Source: Bifidobacterium sp. UBA744 (lineage in GTDB: Bacteria; Actinomycetota; Actinomycetes; Actinomycetales; Bifidobacteriaceae). From it: 29,390 nucleotides of DNA. Where the stretch lies: the NCBI GenBank assembly GCA_002298605.1, contig DBKS01000023.1, positions 1,970 to 31,359 on the forward strand. Direction: 5' to 3'. The translations under genes were made by a program, and so were the position numbers. Below are positions 24,772 through 29,390 of this stretch, piece after piece. Positions within the stretch are counted from its first letter, which is position 1; each line of letters starts with the position of its first letter. The notes beneath the pieces are model-generated. The model ran no database searches. It saw only the letters and a program-made list of their open reading frames with translations, and was not told where the DNA came from.

Positions 24772-24773
24772 CG

Positions 24774-25928
24774 CTATTCGGACGCAGACGCGCCCCGATC
24801 ACGGCGCAGCACCTCGGTGAACGCCAGGATGAGCGGCGCCACGCCCTTCGCGTCGTTGCGCACCACCGGCTCGCGCATGTAATAGTCGAAGGTGCCTTCG
24901 CGCCGGTCCTTGCCGCCAAGGCCGGCGACCAGGCAGATGCCTCCCAGCGACAACGCGCCGTCGTCCTCGCCGAGCTGTCCGTCGCAGATGCCGCGATACG
25001 CGGCGAAACCATACCGCCAATACCGTTCCGGCAGCACGCCGAGTCGCGCGGCCTTCATCAGCACATAGGCGAAAATGGCCGAACCGGATGTCTCCGGATA
25101 GTTCGGCTCGATATTCGGCACGTTGATCACCTGATGCCACATGCCGGTTTGCCTGTCCTGATATGGCAGCATCGCATCGATCAATTCCGCCAGGGCGCGG
25201 CGCAACTGCTCGCGCCCAGCGCCCATCGAGGCCGGCAGGATCTCCCAGGCGTCAAGCAGGGCCATCGCATACCAACCCTCGGCCCGCAGCCAGAACCCAT
25301 CGGACAGCCCCGTCACCGGATCGCACCAGAAGGCCTCGCGGCTGGCGTCGTAGGCGTGATAGTACAGGCCATTGCGCTCATTGCGCATGCGATCGTAGAC
25401 CGTCGCGAACTGGTGCAGGCTGTCGGAGCACCCCCGGCCCTCGCGGAAGCTCAGCTCGTACTGCAGATAGAACGGCTGGGCCATGTACAGGCCGTCAAGC
25501 CAGACCTGATTGGGGTAGATGAGCTTATGCCAGAAATTCCCCTCACTGGTGCGCGGCTGGCGCTCCAGCTGCGAGTAGATGGTGCCCATGGCCTTGCGAT
25601 ACTTGGGCTTGCCGGTGATGGCGTAGAGCTGGTACAGCGTTTTGCCGGCGTTGACGTTGTCAAGGTTGTAGTCCTTGGGATCGTAGGAGTCGATCGAGCC
25701 ATCGTCGCGCACAAAATGGTCGATGAAGCGGTCCGCGAAGTCGAGGTAGACGTCTTTGCCGCTGATATCGTGCAGATCGAGCAGCGCCTTGATCATGCAG
25801 CCGTCGATGTAGTTCCACGTATTCGGCTTGCCGGCGCGGATCTTCTCGATATTCCAGGCCGGCGCCTCCGGCGTGCTGTGCTCGATCAGCTGCCGAATGT
25901 AGGTGCTGATAATACGCGCACTGCCCAT
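24774..25928 (-). CDS. GH105 unsaturated galacturonyl/rhamnogalacturonyl hydrolase
   Basis: Predicted to remove the unsaturated uronic acid from the non-reducing end of lyase-generated pectin or rhamnogalacturonan oligosaccharides (YteR/YesR family), in the cytoplasm. The 384-aa length is normal for this (alpha/alpha)6-barrel family. The catalytic Asp is Asp145 in QVWLDGLYMAQPF, and Asp90 in YNLDNVNAGK corresponds to the second conserved acid. FWLRAEGWYAMALLD (213-226) is the conserved substrate-groove motif. No signal peptide. An unusually complete ribosome site, AAGGAGG, precedes the ATG, suggesting strong translation. It lies 29 bases after the CE8 gene. Its substrate implies lyase products, though no lyase is visible in this window. 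Confidence 0.93.
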   Translation of the reverse strand: MGSARIISTYIRQLIEHSTPEAPAWNIEKIRAGKPNTWNYIDGCMIKALLDLHDISGKDVYLDFADRFIDHFVRDDGSIDSYDPKDYNLDNVNAGKTLYQLYAITGKPKYRKAMGTIYSQLERQPRTSEGNFWHKLIYPNQVWLDGLYMAQPFYLQYELSFREGRGCSDSLHQFATVYDRMRNERNGLYYHAYDASREAFWCDPVTGLSDGFWLRAEGWYAMALLDAWEILPASMGAGREQLRRALAELIDAMLPYQDRQTGMWHQVINVPNIEPNYPETSGSAIFAYVLMKAARLGVLPERYWRYGFAAYRGICDGQLGEDDGALSLGGICLVAGLGGKDRREGTFDYYMREPVVRNDAKGVAPLILAFTEVLRRDRGASASE

Positions 25929-25957
25929 ATGCTCCTCCTTGCGCTTCCTTGTCCGCT

Positions 25958-27049
25958 TTACAGTTCAGGCTCCCAATCGCCCAGGACGGCGGCGCGCCCG
26001 TATTGCGCGCGATCGGACTCGGGCAGGATGCGGGCCCAGGACGGCCAGGCCCGCGGAACCGCACCGGGGCCGCAGGGACCGATGGCCGCGAACCGCGCAC
26101 GGGCGCGGGCGTTCGGCTTGTTCCAATCATCCCATCCCTCGACGAGGATATGCTCCCCCAGCCGGCAATCCACCAGCGCCGCACGGGCGTAATCACGCCA
26201 CGGTCTGGCGATGGCCACGCTATGGGGACCGGGCATGGCCCGCGTGGGCGAGGCGGCCATCCAGTCCATGCCGGCGGTGAATGCGCAATGCGAGAACACA
26301 TATCCGTAAGGTTCGCCCTCCGGCGTGGATGGCGCCGCCACGTAACCGGGCCCGATGGAACGGATCTCGCAGTCCTCGAAGAACGCGCGGGCCGATCCGA
26401 AGATGAAATCAATGTCGCCGGCGATCAGGCAACGCCGGTAGAGCTGCCTCCCCACCACGCGCGGCGAGAGGCGCTTCGGCCCCAGGAACCCATTCGGCTC
26501 GATTTCCCTGGGCGGCAGCGGACCGGTGAATAAGGTGTCCTGATGGCCCAGCAGCGTGCAATCCTCGATGGCCAGCCGATCACCGTCCGCATACAGCGCG
26601 ATGCACTGGCCCGCCTTGGATCCGCTGCCGGCGTCATTGGCGATGGTCAGACCGCGCAGGGTCACGTCGTGGGCGTCGACGAACACGGTGGCGGTGCGGA
26701 AGGTGCCGCGACGCGTGCCCTGACCATCCGGGGACGGCTCGAGGGCCGCCGCGTCGTACGCAATGCGCACGGCATCGGAGGAACCGGCCTGCATGGGCCG
26801 GCCGCCACGGACGGGCCGGGCGGTCCAGTCGCTTGCCACAATGGTCAGATGCGGCCGTCGGATGGCGAGTCGTTCGCGGTACTCCCCCGGAGCCACGCGA
26901 ATCACCGCCGGCGCCAATCCGTCGTCACGGGACATCAGATAGTCCAATGCCGCCGTGATGGATGCGAAGCGGGCCGACCCATCCCTGGCGACCTCGATCA
27001 CCAATGCAGCGGATTTCCCGGCATTGTCAGCGTCTTCCAATTCTGTCAT
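25958..27049 (-). CDS. CE8 pectin methylesterase, apparently cytoplasmic
   Basis: Predicted to hydrolyse methyl esters on galacturonate residues, releasing methanol and freeing carboxylates for GH28 action. The 363-aa beta-helix protein has the CE8 active-site set: Gln148 in GQCIALYADGD, Gln170 and Asp171 in GHQDTLF, Asp214 in GDIDFIFG, and Arg282/Trp284 in ARPWRDYA. These align with the oxyanion Gln residues, acid/base Asp, nucleophile Asp and substrate-binding Arg/Trp of Dickeya pectin methylesterase. There is no signal peptide, unusual because most characterised family members are exported. The ATG at 27049 lies 4 bases after the stop of the upstream GH28 gene, so the two are translationally coupled. 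Confidence 0.93.
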   Translation of the reverse strand: MTELEDADNAGKSAALVIEVARDGSARFASITAALDYLMSRDDGLAPAVIRVAPGEYRERLAIRRPHLTIVASDWTARPVRGGRPMQAGSSDAVRIAYDAAALEPSPDGQGTRRGTFRTATVFVDAHDVTLRGLTIANDAGSGSKAGQCIALYADGDRLAIEDCTLLGHQDTLFTGPLPPREIEPNGFLGPKRLSPRVVGRQLYRRCLIAGDIDFIFGSARAFFEDCEIRSIGPGYVAAPSTPEGEPYGYVFSHCAFTAGMDWMAASPTRAMPGPHSVAIARPWRDYARAALVDCRLGEHILVEGWDDWNKPNARARARFAAIGPCGPGAVPRAWPSWARILPESDRAQYGRAAVLGDWEPEL

Positions 27050-27053
27050 GCCG

Positions 27054-28664
27054 CTACCGCTCCACCCGATCGACATTGGTCAGCTGCAGCTCGTCGCCGT
27101 CCTGACCATCGATGCGCACGTCGTCAAGCACCAGCGTCTCGACGTTCTGCGCGATGAGGCCCTGTCGCGCCATCGGTTCGACATGGCAGGCCATCGCGGG
27201 CACGGAGGGCCGGGCGTTCGGGGAGAAGGTCACATGAACGTGGTGGAAGGCCAATCGTCGGATCCTGCTTTCTGGCAGACCGGTGATCCATGTCGCCGCC
27301 GCATGGCAGTTCAGCGCTTCGATGTCGCGGAATTCCAACGATTCCACATTGGGCGTGCGATCGTCGACCGGCAGCGGCTCCCGACTCTGCACATAATCGC
27401 TTTTGCCGTCCGGATCGCAGAAGTAGAACGAGTTGACCACGAAGGGCGTGAGCACCTCGTTCATGCGGATATGTTCGAAGCGGATGTTGCGATACACCGA
27501 GTCCCTGCCCCGGCCGCGCCTCGACTTGATTCTCAGGCCGCGGTCGGTGCGCTCGAACAGGCAGTCGCGCACGGTGAGGTTCTCGATGCCGCCGGACGCC
27601 TCGGATCCCAGCACCACCGAGCCGTGGCCGTCGTGCATATAGCACTGCTCGACCAGCATATTGCGGGTGGCCGGGCGCAGCGCACGCGGCATGGAGATCT
27701 TGCCGGATTTGACGGCGATGCAGTCGTCGCCCACCGAGAACTGCACGCCGATCACATGCACGCCGTCGCAGGATTCCGGGTCGAATCCGTCGGTATTCGG
27801 CGAAATCTTCGGACTTTCGATGGTCACACACGCAAGGGTGACGTCGCGGCACAGCGTGGGGTGGATGTTCCAGCTGGGCGAATTGCGCACGGTGACGCCG
27901 GCGACCACGGTATGGTCGCAGTCGGACATGAACATCATATTGGGGCGTGTGGCGATGCGGATGTTCTTGGGATCATGCCACCAGTTGCCTTCGTCGTAGT
28001 TGGCGCCGCCGTCGATCACGCCACGGCCGCAGACCGTGACGTTGCTGGCGCCCACGGCGGTGATCACGCCGCAGAACATGGGCAGCAACGACTCGCCCTC
28101 CCAGGTGCCCAGCGGCAGGGAACCGGTGCCGCAGTAGCCGTCGCCGGGCCGCCCCTCAACGGTGGGAGGCAGATAGGCGAGCTCTTCTCGGTCATGCCGC
28201 GCGTGCAGCGTGGCCCCCTCGGCGATGTCGAGGGTGATGTCGGAGGTGAGGAACAGGTTCTTGATGCGCCAGTCGCCGGCGGGAATCAGCACCCTCGCGT
28301 CCTTCGGCGCGACTATGACCGCGGCCATGATCGCCTGCGTGTCGTCGTGTCTGCCGTCGCCGACCGCGCCGAAATCGCGCACATTCAGCGTGAAGGACTC
28401 ATGGGCGGTGGTGAAGGAGGCTTCGAGGGCGGTGTTCCCCGCGACATCCCCTTGCGCGGCACCGTCTTGCACATAGGTGATGGTGTAGTCGGCATCGGGC
28501 TCAAGACCGTCGATATAGGTGACGATGCGGCTGGTTTCCGGCACGGCGGCGCATGGCTCGCCGTTCAGCAGCACGGCCCATGGGTGCTCGGCTGTCCAGA
28601 TGCCGGCGTCGGCAAGCTTCACGATTGCGAAGCGCGCGCCTACAGTCACCACTTCCAGTTGCAT
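27054..28664 (-). CDS. GH28 polygalacturonase/exo-galacturonosidase (canonical motifs)
   Basis: First gene of the pectin operon. It is predicted to hydrolyse alpha-1,4-galacturonosyl bonds, probably from chain ends since the protein is of the exo-polygalacturonase type. The 536-aa chain has an N-terminal fibronectin-III-like domain (about 1-90), then DFGAVGDGRHDDTQAI, the usual opening of the beta-helix. Catalytic motifs are canonical: NTDGFD (290-295), GDD (312-314), GHG (346-348) and RIK (378-380). No signal peptide is visible, so a cytoplasmic role on imported oligosaccharides is inferred. The ATG has AAGGAG about 6 bases upstream. It is transcribed divergently from the SASA esterase. Confidence 0.93.
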   Translation of the reverse strand: MQLEVVTVGARFAIVKLADAGIWTAEHPWAVLLNGEPCAAVPETSRIVTYIDGLEPDADYTITYVQDGAAQGDVAGNTALEASFTTAHESFTLNVRDFGAVGDGRHDDTQAIMAAVIVAPKDARVLIPAGDWRIKNLFLTSDITLDIAEGATLHARHDREELAYLPPTVEGRPGDGYCGTGSLPLGTWEGESLLPMFCGVITAVGASNVTVCGRGVIDGGANYDEGNWWHDPKNIRIATRPNMMFMSDCDHTVVAGVTVRNSPSWNIHPTLCRDVTLACVTIESPKISPNTDGFDPESCDGVHVIGVQFSVGDDCIAVKSGKISMPRALRPATRNMLVEQCYMHDGHGSVVLGSEASGGIENLTVRDCLFERTDRGLRIKSRRGRGRDSVYRNIRFEHIRMNEVLTPFVVNSFYFCDPDGKSDYVQSREPLPVDDRTPNVESLEFRDIEALNCHAAATWITGLPESRIRRLAFHHVHVTFSPNARPSVPAMACHVEPMARQGLIAQNVETLVLDDVRIDGQDGDELQLTNVDRVER

Positions 28665-28710
28665 GCCTTCTCCTTATCCATGCACATATGCGTCTTTGCT
28701 CCATCATCAA

Positions 28711-28725
28711 GGGTAAACGTTGGAT
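28711..28725. promoter_or_regulatory. Possible LacI-type operator in the divergent pectin promoter region
   Basis: GGGTAAACGTTGGAT contains the palindromic core AACGTT with the central CG found in LacI-family operators, though symmetry fades outside the core. It lies about 50 bases before the GH28 start and 125 before the esterase start. Sugar operons in bifidobacteria are usually LacI-controlled; the regulator is not in the window. Weak evidence. Confidence 0.25.
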
Positions 28726-28766
28726 CTAAGCCCGCGAAGCTTTGTTGCCATCTCTTGCACTGTGCC

Positions 28767-28795
28767 GAGACATGCCGCCGCCACCCACCTATAGT
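28767..28795 (+). promoter_or_regulatory. Candidate promoter for the SASA esterase gene
   Basis: GAGACA (28767-28772), a 17-base spacer and TATAGT (28790-28795) match the -35 at four and the -10 at five of six bases. It would give a leader of about 45 nt before the ATG at 28849, which has AAAGG upstream. Confidence 0.5.
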
Positions 28796-28848
28796 TATGT
28801 ACCAGCGAAACAGGGAAGTCGTTTGGCACCGCACAGAAAGGCACGGCA

Positions 28849-29390
28849 ATGACGCAAGCAGTCTCACCCCACATCACCAGCCACGCAACGGATACGGCAA
28901 CCTCAGCGGAGGCGTCCGCCGCGACGAATGGCCATACCTTTGACCTGTTCATGTTCATGGGCCAATCCAATATGGCCGGACGCGGCATCACCTCCGAACG
29001 ATGGCCGCAGCCAGCTCCGGAGCCCGATGCGGGCATCGGCTATGAATACCGGGCCATCAGCGACCCCGGCCACCTGCACCCGATCCATGAACCGTTTGGC
29101 GTCAATGAGAACAACCCGCATGGGATCTTCGAGCCCGGGATGAAAACCGGATCGATGGTCACCGCTTTCGCCAACGCCTACGTCGCGACGACGGGCACGC
29201 CGATCCTGGGAGTTTCGGCGGCGAAGGGCGGCTCGTCCATCACGCAATGGGAGGGCAGGCCCGGCGATTTTCTCGCCGACGCCATCGAACGCTGCGACGC
29301 CGCGCAACGCTTCGCCGCACAGCACGGCATCACGCTGAGGCATCGCTATATGCTCTGGTGCCAGGGCGAAACCGACGGCGACCTGGGCAC
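28849..29390 (+). CDS. SASA/CE6-like carbohydrate acetylesterase (5' part, runs off the window)
   Basis: The first 180 codons of a protein cut by the right edge. After about 30 Ala/Thr-rich residues it shows the SASA (sialate O-acetylesterase-like, SGNH-type) pattern: FDLFMFMGQSNMAGRG with the nucleophile Ser in GQSNM, then ILGVSAAKGGSSITQW (oxyanion Gly region) and YMLWCQGETDG with the block III-like Gln. The catalytic Asp/His near the C-terminus would lie beyond the edge. Such enzymes remove acetyl groups from sugars; next to the pectin genes, acetylated galacturonan or rhamnogalacturonan is the likely target, by inference. The N-terminus is not a signal peptide, being hydrophilic with no hydrophobic core, so a cytoplasmic place is expected. 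Divergent from the GH28-CE8-GH105-GH28 operon. Confidence 0.88.
   Translation, partial: MTQAVSPHITSHATDTATSAEASAATNGHTFDLFMFMGQSNMAGRGITSERWPQPAPEPDAGIGYEYRAISDPGHLHPIHEPFGVNENNPHGIFEPGMKTGSMVTAFANAYVATTGTPILGVSAAKGGSSITQWEGRPGDFLADAIERCDAAQRFAAQHGITLRHRYMLWCQGETDGDLG

Noticed and set aside
24564..26192. A 542-codon plus-strand frame opposite the GH105 and CE8 genes
   Set aside because: Antisense to genes with full catalytic motifs and strong ribosome sites.
23040..29390. Pectin locus considered as a recently acquired island
   Set aside because: I saw no integrase, attachment-site duplication, insertion sequence or tRNA junction beside it, and base composition looks like that of the neighbours. 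Transfer remains possible but is not shown.

Overview
The window looks like a chromosomal segment of a high-GC Gram-positive bacterium, most probably a Bifidobacterium. This is inferred, not proven: base composition is GC-rich throughout, the argS-lysA-hom-thrB block is actinobacterial in layout, mismatch repair is represented by a NucS-type nuclease, ribonuclease E has a very long Arg/Glu-rich N-terminal extension, and tRNA-Arg lacks an encoded CCA. Almost every gene is on the minus strand. The exceptions are the AEC transporter, the CYTH protein, the FKBP lipoprotein and the esterase at the right edge.

Positions 1-6863 carry a translation/RNA block, read right to left: ribonuclease E/G, ribosomal proteins L21 and L27, the ribosome-assembly GTPase Obg and glutamate 5-kinase (proline synthesis). 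A hairpin follows rne, a promoter-like sequence precedes rplU, and a 14-bp-stem UUCG terminator follows rpmA. The block is therefore probably three transcription units: rne, rplU-rpmA and obg-proB.

Positions 6864-17080 are amino-acid metabolism and housekeeping: dapE (lysine/DAP), a divergent AEC permease, a Maf-Nudix fusion, thrB, hom, lysA, argS, ridA and tRNA-Arg(CCG). thrB and hom overlap by one base, and lysA follows argS by 18 bp. The transporter and the Maf-Nudix gene converge and share an 8-bp palindrome that contains both stop codons.

Positions 17081-22999 hold envelope and maintenance genes: a CYTH-fold protein that may be made from a leaderless message, a thioredoxin-fold/TPR protein without CxxC, an uncharacterised lipoprotein plus membrane-protein pair, a divergent FKBP lipoprotein, and NucS, separated from the FKBP gene by a 10-bp-stem hairpin.

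Positions 23000-29390 are the accessory part: a pectin/rhamnogalacturonan oligosaccharide utilisation locus. In transcription order it is GH28, CE8 pectin methylesterase, GH105 unsaturated galacturonyl hydrolase and a second GH28. A SASA/CE6-like acetylesterase, cut by the window end, is divergent. None of the five proteins has a visible signal peptide, so the set looks designed to de-methylate, de-acetylate and hydrolyse imported oligosaccharides in the cytoplasm. No transporter, regulator or lyase is visible; these could lie just beyond the right edge. This locus is the most interesting part of the window.
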